Positions 8,091 to 16,412 of a stretch of DNA of 64,000 nt are shown piece by piece. The stretch's first letter is position 1, and every line of letters begins with the position of its first letter. The DNA lies in contig NZ_FPAF01000001.1 of the NCBI RefSeq assembly GCF_900116295.1, positions 62,001 through 126,000 of the forward strand. Reading direction: 5' to 3'. Below the pieces are notes generated by a model that worked only from the letters and a program-made list of their open reading frames with translations, did not search any database and was not told the DNA's origin. The position numbers were made by a program, and so were the translations under genes. Source of the DNA: Bacillus sp. 103mf. Its GTDB lineage: Bacteria > Bacillota > Bacilli > Bacillales > Bacillaceae_G.

Positions 8091-8130
8091 AGAATAACCC
8101 CTTACCATTTCAAAGGTAAGGGGTTATTCT
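8091..8130. terminator. Strong stem-loop, probable terminator
   Basis: AGAATAACCCCTTACC and its exact complement form a 16-bp stem with an 8-base loop. It lies 27 bases downstream of the small minus-strand gene at 8157. The T-run is poor on both strands, so termination is inferred. Confidence 0.6.
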
Positions 8131-8156
8131 ACTGCTGTTGTTTAGCATAAATGAAG

Positions 8157-8318
8157 TTATTTCTTTCGTTTTATTTTAGAAACTCCAAATCCAATAGCAA
8201 CACCAATCATTATACCAAGAGCAAGATTATTAATAAGTAGCCCAAAAGTTGTCCCCAAACACATTCCTATAGATATTCCAATTACCGTTTTTGCATCACT
8301 TTGTTTATTTTTATTCAA
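8157..8318 (-). CDS. Small glycine-rich membrane protein
   Basis: A frame of about 53 residues has two hydrophobic glycine-patterned stretches (VIGISIGMCLGTTFGLL, ALGIMIGVAIGFGV) and a basic end KIKRKK. Similar short glycine-zipper proteins are common in the B. cereus group. No ATG is available near the N-terminus; a TTG at 8318 is the likeliest start, and the frame is open further up without a good start, so the 5' end may be damaged. The function is unknown. Confidence 0.45.
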   Translation of the reverse strand: MNKNKQSDAKTVIGISIGMCLGTTFGLLINNLALGIMIGVAIGFGVSKIKRKK

Positions 8319-8541
8319 GAAGATATATTTCTTTTCTGCAGAATTATGAATTGTAAGTTTACATGACTTATTTATAGTATGGTAAAGATGAATAACAAAT
8401 CATTAATTTAATTATATAACAAGATTTATTTATTTTGTTCATCTATGCTGGTTTATAAGGATTTTTAATTAAATGCTATTTAAAATCTACAGTTACAAAA
8501 GAATCTGGGCTTGAGGAGCTTAAAGACTTATTGACCTAAAT

Positions 8542-9069
8542 CTAAACTTCTTTCGTTATATCATACTTTAACAATTGTCGATGGTCATAAAATTTTTCAA
8601 AAATAACACCCATTAAATAGAAAAATAATAAACCAAAACAAATGTGAATGAGTGTAAATTTAACTCCAAATGAAGCAAATTCATATACAATAACCGGTAA
8701 TTTTGCAGTTGTCCAAACTCCTAAAAAAAATACAATGTACCGTATGCTTGCTCCTTTTTTTAATAAAAGTGCCGCAATTGGAAAAGCCACGTAAAGGGGG
8801 CCAGCTGCAATTCCTCCTAATAATAGGGAAAATAAGATGCCATAAATGCCAGATTTTTCCCCCATATATCTAATTAGCGTTTCTTTCTCCACCCATTTGT
8901 CAAGCAAACCTACGAATACTAAGACAGGAGGGAGTAGAAGCAACATATCTAAAATGCTTTTTCCTGTTAATTGAAATGCCTTCCATCCCACCGTTTGGTT
9001 TATAAGAGTTAGGATAATGAGACCAGATAGTAAAATAAAAAAGAAACGATACTTTCTTAATTCATTCAT
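8542..9069 (-). CDS. Half-size permease, second of a pair
   Basis: A 175-residue membrane protein with about five helices. GEKSGIYGILFSLLLGGIAAGP resembles the GEKSG-plus-glycine segment of COG0701/DUF318-type permeases and of its upstream neighbour. The two proteins share internal motifs (IIGEKSGLIGIVYSTIIGS in the partner), so they look like two homologous halves of one permease. The start is the ATG at 9069, which overlaps the TGA of the upstream gene (ATGA), showing translational coupling. A five-residue longer start lacks its own ribosome site. The substrate is unknown. Confidence 0.65.
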   Translation of the reverse strand: MNELRKYRFFFILLSGLIILTLINQTVGWKAFQLTGKSILDMLLLLPPVLVFVGLLDKWVEKETLIRYMGEKSGIYGILFSLLLGGIAAGPLYVAFPIAALLLKKGASIRYIVFFLGVWTTAKLPVIVYEFASFGVKFTLIHICFGLLFFYLMGVIFEKFYDHRQLLKYDITKEV

Positions 9070-9548
9070 ATCATCACCACCCAAATAATATATGAAAATA
9101 TGAGAGACATTACCACTGCAGATGCATTGCGAGAATAAGCAAAACTTCGTCCAAATATTTTTTGTTCCATAGGTAAAGTTGTGATTCCTACTGACATTAA
9201 TGTAGACATTAATGCAGCTACTTGAGGAAGACCCGCACCATTTTGGACTAATGTATGTCCAAGAGGAAATACAACGAAGCTTGGAAGTAGTGCAACAGAG
9301 CCAATTATTGTCGAATAAACAATACCTATCAATCCAGATTTTTCTCCAATGATTGAAGAAATGATTGATGGCGTTAATATAGATAGTGATAGTCCAACGA
9401 AAAGCATAATTGATAACATGTCAGGTATAATATTACGAAACATTTTCCATGACTTTAATAGAGCATCTTTTGTTTTATTTCGATCCTTTATAAAAGAAAT
9501 ACTGATAAGAATAATAGCGATAGCGTAAAGGATAACACCATTAATCAT
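9066..9548 (-). CDS. Half-size permease, first of a pair
   Basis: A 160-residue protein of about five membrane helices with the GEKSG motif near residue 69 and a conserved PLGHT/FPLGHTLVQNGAG segment. The family is the COG0701-like permeases. AAGGAG lies 10 bases before its ATG. It overlaps the PadR stop region upstream by 8 bases and the second half permease downstream by 4 bases, so all three genes form one tightly coupled operon. The full channel is probably the heterodimer. Confidence 0.65.
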   Translation of the reverse strand: MINGVILYAIAIILISISFIKDRNKTKDALLKSWKMFRNIIPDMLSIMLFVGLSLSILTPSIISSIIGEKSGLIGIVYSTIIGSVALLPSFVVFPLGHTLVQNGAGLPQVAALMSTLMSVGITTLPMEQKIFGRSFAYSRNASAVVMSLIFSYIIWVVMI

Positions 9549-9882
9549 GATCAGACTCCTTCCATTCTTTATATTTGTTTAAGAAAAATGATAAATTCTT
9601 AATTTTTTCTTCAATATCTATTTGAAAATCTTTTAATTTTCTTTTTCCAACTGTAGTAATTTTGTACATCTTTATCGGCTTATCTTGATCAGTTGTATCC
9701 AGATAAGACTCAACAGCACCTTCTTTCTCTAATTTTTTTAGTGTGCGATATATGATGGCACTATCAATTGGATTGATGGGAAGCTCTTCTTCACATTTCT
9801 GCAGAAGTTTCCCTCCATAGCAATCTCCCTCTGTTAAAAACAGCAAAAGAAATGCACCTGTATGTCTCCCTGTATGTTTCAT
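9541..9882 (-). CDS. PadR-family transcriptional regulator
   Basis: A 113-residue winged-helix repressor: GAFLLLFLTEGDCYGGKL for the first helices, DSAIIYRTLKKLEKEGAVES for the recognition helix and wing, and a short C-terminal dimerisation helix (ERKIKNLSFFLNKY-like). AGGAGG precedes the ATG by 11 bases. It is the first gene of an operon with two half permeases, and the upstream region carries a matching dyad. I infer autorepression of the permease operon, relieved by a small ligand or by phenolic or drug stress, as is usual for PadR. Confidence 0.85.
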   Translation of the reverse strand: MKHTGRHTGAFLLLFLTEGDCYGGKLLQKCEEELPINPIDSAIIYRTLKKLEKEGAVESYLDTTDQDKPIKMYKITTVGKRKLKDFQIDIEEKIKNLSFFLNKYKEWKESDHD

Positions 9883-9945
9883 AAAATATACAACCTCCTA
9901 ATTTAAATGTGAAAATTTTTTCGTTAACATAACATTAAAACCATT

Positions 9946-9994
9946 ACTGTTAATAACATTATACTGTCATTAACAGTAATATGTTATTAACAGT
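9946..9994. promoter_or_regulatory. PadR-type operator cluster
   Basis: ACTGTTAATAACAT (9946-9959) and ATGTTATTAACAGT (9981-9994) are exact inverted repeats, and between them lies a further dyad TACTGT...ACAGTA (9962-9978). The core ATACTGT/ACAGTAT resembles known PadR dyads (ATGT-8N-ACAT class). Confidence 0.65.
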
Positions 9995-10138
9995 ATAAAA
10001 TTAATATAATCTCATGTCAATTCTAAAATATACAACATGTTTTTTATCTTTGTGATAACATGAATTCAATTGCAAATATTACTGAAGAATTGATAAAGTC
10101 AACAGAAATGAATGCGATGTCTTCTATGGGGCTTGCCG

Positions 10139-10267
10139 CATGCCCATCAAGCTAACATTTTAAAGTGACCCCATAACGAAAATTTCATCTTTTCATAGGT
10201 GTCCATGGGAATTTAGTTCATTTTTTTCGTTTTGGGGAACAATTAATTTCTTAAGTTGATGGGCATG
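10139..10267. mobile_element. IS231-derived mini-element (copy 1)
   Basis: About 129 bases bounded by IS231-type terminal inverted repeats: CATGCCCATCAAGCTAA at the left and CTTAAGTTGATGGGCATG at the right. There is no transposase. An inverted, diverged copy is at 15609-15747, and the similarity continues about 30 bases past the right end (GGGTCACCATATCAAAAAAA). Confidence 0.7.
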
Positions 10268-10396
10268 GGGTCACCATATCAAAAAAAGAAAATTGTACGT
10301 TAAGACACAATTTAGCCGGTTCCTTGTACGTTAAGGAACCGGCTACTTACTTTATTACTTTTTAATATAATTTTTTTTCGTAATGGTCTTAGATTA

Positions 10397-10732
10397 TTAA
10401 AATTTGTTTTTTTCACTTAAGTTCCAAACATAATCACCTGTCAACGTAATATGTTCCCATCCAAGTGGAGATATATGTTGTAAATATTCTTCTGAAATGT
10501 CCACGCCTTTTGCACGTAAAGCATCTACTGCACGTGATATATATACCGTATTCCATAATACAATTGCTGAAATAAGAAGTTGCAAACCACTCGCTCTATG
10601 TAATTGGTCCTCATAAGAACGATCACGAATTTCCCCTAATCGATTAAAAAATACAGCTCGAGCAAGTGCATGCTTTGCTTCACCTTTATTTAAACCAACC
10701 TGTACACGTCTTCTAAGCTCAAGACTCTGCAA
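10397..10732 (-). pseudogene. Tn3-family transposase TnpA, C-terminal fragment
   Basis: About 111 residues match the very end of Tn3/Tn4430-type Tnp[50 protein letters not shown]-like helix and [14 protein letters not shown]. Full TnpA is close to 1000 residues, so only the last tenth remains. The frame opens at a TTG inside the protein, not at a true start. A second short TnpA fragment lies at 23538 and a Tn3-type end at 18868. Confidence 0.85.
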
Positions 10733-10811
10733 CCATTATAATGTTATATAAAGTTCTTTCAATCCTTCCTATTTTACTTCTTTCAGGATATCAGATACAT
10801 CACGATAACTT

Positions 10812-10860
10812 AAAGAAAAACGACAATAGTAGCCGACGGCTATTATTGTCGTTTTTCTTT
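10812..10860. terminator. Bidirectional terminator of the ABC transporter operon
   Basis: A 23-bp stem (AAAGAAAAACGACAATAGTA... and inverse, one mismatch) with a 3-base loop, rich in A on one side and T on the other. It is 81 bases downstream of the permease stop. Confidence 0.8.
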
Positions 10861-10941
10861 AAAATACTCCTTATATCATTCTCCTCCGCACACTTTTTCT
10901 AAAGATTAGCTTAGTTTAGAGATCTTTGCAACAGAACCTTC

Positions 10942-12792
10942 TTAGTCCTCTTTCGGAAGGACAATTCTTTTATACAATTGAACTGTAATGAAGTAGTAAA
11001 TCGCGTAAATGACTACGAACATAACAATCGGAACCCAAATACGGAAATACGGATCATGTAATATAAATCCAAACATATTCATACCAACTAAAACGTGAGC
11101 AATACCCACAATCGCTGGGAATAAGAACACTAAAAATAGCTCTTTATAAATAGATTTTGTTAATAGTTCGCGGCGAACACCGATTTTACGAAGCATCTGA
11201 TAACGTGTAATATCTTTTGATGCACCAGATAAAATCTTAAACATTAAACAACTTGCCATCATCGCTAAGAAGGCAATTCCTAGGAAGAAGCCCATGAATA
11301 CAGTTCCGCTTGTAAAACCGTAAAACTCAGTGTATATAGAATATTTACTTGTCAACTCGACTTCTGCTATTTTATATTTAGCTAATTGCAATTCGTCAAT
11401 TTTTTTCAATTCTTTTTTATATGTTAACAAATCATTTGTTTTTCCAAGAAATGCAATGTTCTCTTTACCTTGCAAACCATCATACATTTTTTTATCTACA
11501 ATTTTGATTGTTTGATCAGTGTATAGATAATGTGGTTGAATCTTTTTGAATGCGGTACGCCACTCCTCGGGAATCACATTATCAGATGTCTTCTTAATAT
11601 CATTTAAAATAGCACCTACTGGTAATTCTCCAGAAACGCGTTTGATTTTACTGGCATCTGCCAGTCTTTTAGCATTTTTTGAATCTTGTACTAAAGGACG
11701 ATTTTTCTCTAATTCATCTTTTATATAATACACATATTTATCGTCTGTTTTGTAATGATATTCATTTTTCTCTTGGAATGTCATACCATCTAATATTTTC
11801 TTTTCCTCTGTGCTTGGATTATGAATCGCTACATCATAAATCGCCAAAGTATCTACAGTGCGCATAACGTTATTTTTAAAGGCCATACCAGTTGAAATTG
11901 CACCTGCTCCAAGTGCAACTAACATCGCTATTGTCGCTAGTACTTTTGTTAAATTATTAATACGGAAGTTTAATTGCGCGAATGTAAAAGCATTAAGACC
12001 TTTTTCACTACGTTTTTTATTACTCTTTAGTTTTTTAATCATAAATGGAAGGGCGGATCCAAATAACATGTAAGTCCCTGATGTTATTGTAATTAATGCA
12101 ATGATAACTCCCATTTCTTGTAACTTAGATATATTAATCATGGAATGATAACCAACGCCTAGTAAAATGATTGCAAAAACTGCAACTATTCCCGTGATTT
12201 TCCCTTTAACCACAGGACGTTCGGTTTGTGCATCTGCATGTACAAGTTGTAATACTGAAATACGTGATAATTTAATGCTATTCATAATGGCAGCTAACAC
12301 AAATAGTGCACAGAAGAAAATACAAGTAACAGTTATTGATGGAACATAAAAGGCTTGATAACCACCTCCAGTAAACTCAAGTTGCTTCATAAGTAACTGT
12401 CCAACCCCTTGTGCAAGACCTACACCGACTGCAATTCCGATTACAAGGGACGCCGCACCTAACACTATGGTCTCAATAAACATAAGAAATGTAACCTTAT
12501 GCTTCTTTGCTCCTAACATCATATACATACCAAATTCTTTTTGCCGAAGTGATAGTAAGAAAGAATTCGCATACAAAATGTAGAAGAATATGATGATCGC
12601 TAGTAGCACCGTACCAGCATGGAAGACGAATCCAATTTGACTAATAGTAGAATTTGCTTTAAGAAATGCTTCATTCTGCGCTAATGTTTGGAACATGTAA
12701 AAAATTGAAATTGACATAACGAGACCAACAAGTAAGACGATATAATCTTTTAGCTTACTTGTTAGTCCTGACATGGAAAGCTTAAATAACAT
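10942..12792 (-). CDS. BceB/YxdM-type ABC transporter permease (FtsX-like)
   Basis: A 616-residue permease with ten predicted helices and a large extracellular loop (about residues 310-500) between helices 7 and 8, the hallmark of BceB-type peptide-antibiotic resistance transporters. The FtsX-like blocks (FSLRQKEFGMYMMLGAKK-type segment near 80-100; ITRYQMLRKIGV near 540) are visible. AGGAGG precedes the ATG. It is the second gene of a two-gene operon after its ATPase. Members remove lantibiotics or bacitracin-like peptides from their lipid targets and signal to a paired histidine kinase. No such kinase is nearby. Confidence 0.85.
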   Translation of the reverse strand: MLFKLSMSGLTSKLKDYIVLLVGLVMSISIFYMFQTLAQNEAFLKANSTISQIGFVFHAGTVLLAIIIFFYILYANSFLLSLRQKEFGMYMMLGAKKHKVTFLMFIETIVLGAASLVIGIAVGVGLAQGVGQLLMKQLEFTGGGYQAFYVPSITVTCIFFCALFVLAAIMNSIKLSRISVLQLVHADAQTERPVVKGKITGIVAVFAIILLGVGYHSMINISKLQEMGVIIALITITSGTYMLFGSALPFMIKKLKSNKKRSEKGLNAFTFAQLNFRINNLTKVLATIAMLVALGAGAISTGMAFKNNVMRTVDTLAIYDVAIHNPSTEEKKILDGMTFQEKNEYHYKTDDKYVYYIKDELEKNRPLVQDSKNAKRLADASKIKRVSGELPVGAILNDIKKTSDNVIPEEWRTAFKKIQPHYLYTDQTIKIVDKKMYDGLQGKENIAFLGKTNDLLTYKKELKKIDELQLAKYKIAEVELTSKYSIYTEFYGFTSGTVFMGFFLGIAFLAMMASCLMFKILSGASKDITRYQMLRKIGVRRELLTKSIYKELFLVFLFPAIVGIAHVLVGMNMFGFILHDPYFRIWVPIVMFVVIYAIYYFITVQLYKRIVLPKED

Positions 12793-12808
12793 GCTTGAAC
12801 CTCCTTTC

Positions 12809-13570
12809 TTATGATTTTTGTGTACCTAAATCTGCAAGCACATCTAAAATTTCTTTATAGAACTTTTCACGCGTACCAGTACGATGAATTTCTTTATATA
12901 ATTCGCCATCTTGAATAAATAGAATACGTCGGCAGTAACTTGCACTAAACGGATCATGTGTAACCATCATAATGGAAACACCTTGTTCTTCATTTAGATT
13001 TGTCATCGCATCTAAAAGACTCGTTGCATTTTTAGAATCAAGTGACCCTGTTGGCTCATCTCCTAAAATAATTGCTGGTTCATGTACAAGCGCACGGGCT
13101 GCTGCTGAACGTTGCTTTTGCCCACCAGATACTTCAGATGGATACTTTTGAAGTATTGCTGAAATCCCTAACATGTCCGCTACTTTTTCCACTTTCGGTC
13201 CAATCTTACGAGACGGAACACCTTGAAGTGAAAGCGGCAATGCAATATTTTCATAAATTGATAGGTTCTCTAGTAAATTAAAGTCCTGGAAGATGAATCC
13301 TAATTTTTGAGAACGGAAATCAGAAAGCGCTCCTTGCTTCATCTTCGTAATATCCGTGCCTGCAATTTCAACAGCACCGCCCGTTGCTTTATCCAATGTT
13401 GAGATTACATTTAGTAACGTTGTTTTGCCTGAACCAGATGGTCCCATGATGCCAACAAATTCACCCTCTTGAATCGAGAACGACACACCTTTTAATGCGT
13501 GTGATTGGCTTTCGCCTTTTTTACCGTATACTTTTTGGACGTTTTTAACGTCGACAACTGGTTTGTTCAT
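12809..13570 (-). CDS. BceA-type ABC transporter ATPase
   Basis: A 253-residue ATPase: Walker A GPSGSGKTT (about 48-56), Q-loop FIFQDFNLL, signature SGGQKQRSAAARAL (about 147), Walker B IILGDEPTGSLDS and the switch MVTHDP. The signature and D-loop are the MacB/BceA subfamily form. A longer frame runs to 13642, but AGGAGG stands 7 bases before the ATG at 13570. The permease follows after 16 bases. It powers the BceB-type permease, and the pair probably gives resistance to a cell-wall-active peptide. Confidence 0.9.
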   Translation of the reverse strand: MNKPVVDVKNVQKVYGKKGESQSHALKGVSFSIQEGEFVGIMGPSGSGKTTLLNVISTLDKATGGAVEIAGTDITKMKQGALSDFRSQKLGFIFQDFNLLENLSIYENIALPLSLQGVPSRKIGPKVEKVADMLGISAILQKYPSEVSGGQKQRSAAARALVHEPAIILGDEPTGSLDSKNATSLLDAMTNLNEEQGVSIMMVTHDPFSASYCRRILFIQDGELYKEIHRTGTREKFYKEILDVLADLGTQKS

Positions 13571-13641
13571 ATATATCCTCCTATAATTGTTTTTCCTTTT
13601 CCTATTCTGCATTTTTCGACATAATCTGCCATGGGTTAACA

Positions 13642-13659
13642 TTACATTTACCTTACATT
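13642..13659 (-). promoter_or_regulatory. Direct repeat upstream of the BceAB-type operon
   Basis: TTACATT occurs at 13642 and 13653, spaced by 11 bases (AATGTAA repeats on the coding strand). OmpR-family response regulators, which control BceAB operons, bind such 11-base-phased direct repeats. Confidence 0.4.
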
Positions 13660-13690
13660 TTTGTAATATACAAAAACACCTCTATATGGG

Positions 13691-13749
13691 GTACGGCAAC
13701 ATCGCTATCAAGCTAAGATTCTTAATTACCCCCATAATGAAAATTTTAT
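13691..13749. mobile_element. IS231-type terminus, solo
   Basis: CAACATCGCTATCAAGCTAAG followed by TTAATTACCCCCATAATGAAAATTT is homologous to the outer 50 bases of the mini-elements at 10139 and 15747, but no second end is found nearby. It is a leftover of a third element upstream of the ABC operon. Confidence 0.5.
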
Positions 13750-13900
13750 ATCTTTGCAAATTGTATTTCTCTGCATCTACAACTGTATAGGGGGCAAGGG
13801 AATGGAAAATTATCGCTTAAAAATATAAAACCCTATTATTAGGTAATGTTACTGCAGACTAGACCAGGTACCTTGTCACTAGGCCTATTATGACTAAAAA

Positions 13901-13937
13901 AACAGTCCTTTTATCATAATTTAATAAAAGGACTGTT
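13901..13937. terminator. Stem-loop terminator between GNAT and ABC operon
   Basis: AACAGTCCTTTTAT and ATAAAAGGACTGTT form a 14-bp stem with a 9-base loop; A- and T-rich flanks suit both directions. It lies about 140 bases downstream of the GNAT stop. The rest of 13750-14075 is featureless. Confidence 0.7.
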
Positions 13938-14075
13938 CTTAATAACATACCGTTTTGAATTTCTCAAAATAAATTTCTGAAATTCTGTGGTCTTATTTAG
14001 AATGTCGAACATCTATCTTTCAAGTCCTCCCCCTTATAAGTTTGATTATCAAAAGGGTGAAGAATGTTATGTTTA

Positions 14076-14615
14076 TTATCTCTTTTGCTTTTCATAATCC
14101 CTTTTTAATACACTCATAATGATTTCATCAGAAAATTGATTATTAATGAATATCGATTCTCTCAATCTTCCTTCTTGTATAAAACCTGCTTTTTCATATG
14201 CGCGAATTCCTCGTGGATTATGGCTATATACTTCTAACTGGACACGATTAAGTTGTAATACATCAAATGCATAACTTAGTGCCAGTTGAGTAGCTTCTGA
14301 GCCGTACCCTTTCCCTACTATGTTTAAATTATGCATCGAAATACGATAAAACGCTTTTCGATTCTCCTCATCTATTTCTAAAATAGCTAAATCTCCAATG
14401 ACTTCATTTGTTTCACTTAGGCAAACAGCAAAATCTACACGTGTTGGATCAGCAACACTTTTTTGAATATGTGCTTCGACTTCTTCAAGTTTAAATCGTT
14501 TCGTAGTCCCTGTCATAAAACGAATTTCTTCTATTTCTGTTGAATCAAATATGAATATCGCGTCTTCTCTACTAAGTAATCTTAAAAATACTTTATCCCC
14601 TTGAATTTTGTTCAT
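14076..14615 (-). CDS. RimJ/RimL-type GNAT acetyltransferase
   Basis: A 179-residue acetyltransferase of the Acetyltransf_3 type. The acetyl-CoA region reads GKGYGSEATQLALSYAF (about 105-121) and is followed by LNRVQLEVYSHNPRGIRAYEKAGF, the usual beta4-alpha4 block. These enzymes acetylate ribosomal protein N-termini, antibiotics or small amines; the substrate here cannot be told. Two starts are possible. GGAGAG lies 5 bases before the ATG at 14615 and overlaps the upstream ATG at 14627, so I prefer 14615. It has its own terminator. Confidence 0.82.
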   Translation of the reverse strand: MNKIQGDKVFLRLLSREDAIFIFDSTEIEEIRFMTGTTKRFKLEEVEAHIQKSVADPTRVDFAVCLSETNEVIGDLAILEIDEENRKAFYRISMHNLNIVGKGYGSEATQLALSYAFDVLQLNRVQLEVYSHNPRGIRAYEKAGFIQEGRLRESIFINNQFSDEIIMSVLKRDYEKQKR

Positions 14616-14814
14616 AATTCTCTCCATCCTGTCCTATAGTCAAATGAAAATTCTTACAATTATTGTACATGAAATACTATAGAAAAACAGTTTAAGATTT
14701 TTCTTAATCAGCAATCTTTTTTAGAAATTATCGAACTTTATTTCAAAGCCACATAGAGTTTGATTCATTGTATATATCTTTATCAATTGAGTGTACCCTA
14801 TTGGGATGGTTCTT

Positions 14815-14860
14815 TGAACCTGGTATAATGGTACTTCAGAGTGTCCCATATGACTTGTTT
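14815..14860. promoter_or_regulatory. Dyad region upstream of the resolvase
   Basis: GGTTCTTTGAACC (14816-14828) is a short exact dyad, close to TATAAT and about 50 bases before the resolvase start. Serine resolvases act at res sites beside their own gene, so this region is a candidate res/operator. Confidence 0.35.
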
Positions 14861-14879
14861 CAAAATAGGAGAGTAGAAT

Positions 14880-15452
14880 ATGAGAAAAATAGGGTATGTA
14901 CGAGTAAGTTCTGTTGATCAGAACCCTAAGAGACAATTACAACAAATGAAGGAAATTGGAATAGACATTATATATGAAGAAAAAGTGTCAGGTGCTACAC
15001 AAGACAGGCCTGAACTTCAAAATATGTTAAATGACCTGGGAGTAGGCGATACAATTTATGTGACTGACCTAACCCGGATTACTCGTAGTACAAGAGATTT
15101 ATTTGAACTAGTTGATTACATAAAAACTAAAAAGGCAAACTTAAAATCATTAAAAGATACTTGGTTGGATTTATCTGAAGAAAATCCATATAGTCATTTC
15201 TTGATGACCGTAATGGGGGGAGTAAACCAATTAGAACGTGACTTAATTCGAATGCGTCAACGTGAGGGGATTGACCTTGCAAAAAAAGAAGGAAAGTATC
15301 AAGGACGAGTTAAAAAGTATCATGAAAAGCATGCAGGAATGAAGTATGCCATTAAACTTTATGACGAAGGGAATATGACGGTGAAACAAATTTGTGAAAT
15401 TACCAATGTTTCAAGATCTTCTTTATATAGGAAACTACAAGATAAATCATAA
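14880..15452 (+). CDS. Tn3-type serine resolvase/recombinase
   Basis: A 190-residue small serine recombinase. The catalytic region reads RKIGYVRVSSVDQNPKRQ with the nucleophile Ser in VSS (residues 9-10). DLTRITRSTRDL and the long E-helix follow, and a C-terminal helix-turn-helix (MTVKQICEITNVSRSSLYRKL, about 163-184) is intact. Such enzymes resolve Tn3-family cointegrates or invert DNA. AGGAG stands 6 bases before the ATG. It lies between two inverted IS231-type mini-elements and within 5 kb of a Tn3 transposase fragment, so it may be the resolvase of a lost Tn3-family transposon. Confidence 0.85.
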   Translation: MRKIGYVRVSSVDQNPKRQLQQMKEIGIDIIYEEKVSGATQDRPELQNMLNDLGVGDTIYVTDLTRITRSTRDLFELVDYIKTKKANLKSLKDTWLDLSEENPYSHFLMTVMGGVNQLERDLIRMRQREGIDLAKKEGKYQGRVKKYHEKHAGMKYAIKLYDEGNMTVKQICEITNVSRSSLYRKLQDKS

Positions 15453-15459
15453 TAAAAAT

Positions 15460-15505
15460 ACCCGCCCGAATTGGAAAATTTTTCAGATGTGGCGGGTTAT
15501 TCTTT
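15460..15505 (+). terminator. Probable resolvase terminator
   Basis: ACCCGCC and GGCGGGT pair across a 24-base loop and are followed by TATTCTTT. The long loop makes this moderate. Confidence 0.45.
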
Positions 15506-15608
15506 GAATTGTTTCCGTACCCCAGAAACGGCAATAATACTCCAAACCCTTAAAATGTGTCCAAAATGTGTCTAAATGTACGATTTTCTTTTTTTGATAT
15601 GGTGACCC

Positions 15609-15747
15609 CATGCCTATCAACTTAAAAAATTAATTGTTCCTCAAAAAGAAAAAATGAACTAAATTCCCATGGACACTTATATGCCTATGAAAAAATGAAA
15701 TTTTGTTTTTGGGGGCACTTCAAAATGTTAGCTTGATAGCGATGCGG
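15609..15747. mobile_element. IS231-derived mini-element (copy 2, inverted)
   Basis: CATGCCTATCAACTTAA at the left and TTAGCTTGATAGCGATGCGG at the right bound about 139 bases that are homologous, in reverse orientation, to 10139-10267, including flanking GGTGACC and TTTTTTTGATAT. The two copies enclose the ABC, GNAT and resolvase genes. Confidence 0.7.
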
Positions 15748-15812
15748 CGAGACCCCTTTTCATCATTTGTCATCTTCTACTTAAAAAATATCTCATTAAT
15801 GGTGTGTTGATA

Positions 15813-16034
15813 TCAAGCAAATCTAAATTCTGCGAGATCTATAAATCTAATGTTTTTAAATTTATGTTTTTCAATAATTTCTTTCACTTTTTCTGTCACA
15901 ATAATGACCCCAAACCAGTTTTTGAAGAAAAATATGTCTGAACCATCCCATTCTTTTGTATTCACACTTAATCCTTCTATAGTACGTGTATTCTCTAAAA
16001 TTCTCCCACAATGATGGCATTTTTTAATTTGCAT
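15813..16034 (-). CDS. Small protein with N-terminal CxxC, unknown function
   Basis: A 73-residue protein starts MQIKKCHHCGRILENT, a CxxC knuckle, and has no second Cys pair, so a zinc ribbon would be incomplete unless it dimerises. The second half (WDGSDIFFFKNWFGVIIVTEK, IRFIDLAEFRF) resembles the C-terminal half of some bacterial immunity-type proteins, but too weakly to name it. GAGAG precedes the start by about 8 bases. It may be a truncated copy of a longer gene. Confidence 0.5.
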   Translation of the reverse strand: MQIKKCHHCGRILENTRTIEGLSVNTKEWDGSDIFFFKNWFGVIIVTEKVKEIIEKHKFKNIRFIDLAEFRFA

Positions 16035-16090
16035 AAGTTTCTCTCATTATATAAAAAGTCAAAATCATCACTTCCTGTTATTTTTTAGGT

Positions 16091-16119
16091 TTGGCTTGAT
16101 ATGATATTATTATTATATT
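16091..16119 (+). promoter_or_regulatory. Promoter of the small membrane protein gene
   Basis: TTGGCT (16091-16096), a 17-base spacer and TATATT (16114-16119), about 34 bases before the start codon. Confidence 0.5.
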
Positions 16120-16152
16120 AATGATTATTAATATTAAATAGGAGAATTATTG

Positions 16153-16338
16153 ATGAAGAAAAAAACAGGTAAAATATTTTTTTATTTAGATTTTATATGT
16201 CTTATAATATCAATTGGTCTTGTATTTGCTAGCTTAATTTATTTTAATTCGTGGGCCTATCCAATAATATTTATTATGTTTACTTTAAGAATGTTTTATA
16301 ACGTATTAGATTATGTTAAATCTAAGCCTGAAAAATAG
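16153..16338 (+). CDS. Small two-helix membrane protein
   Basis: A 61-residue protein with two hydrophobic segments (about 8-27 and 32-50) and basic ends (MKKKTGK, VKSKPEK). The start is ATG at 16153, 8 bases after AGGAG, with a sigma-A-like promoter upstream. Its function is unknown; no family is recognised. Confidence 0.6.
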   Translation: MKKKTGKIFFYLDFICLIISIGLVFASLIYFNSWAYPIIFIMFTLRMFYNVLDYVKSKPEK

Positions 16339-16412
16339 TCTTAATAATTTATTAGAAATTTATTTCTTCCCAAATTTACTTGGTAATGTGACGGTATCCT
16401 AAATAAGACAAA

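Noticed and set aside
11330-12349. Plus-strand frames opposite the ABC permease
   Set aside because: They are shadows of the permease frame without starts or family matches.
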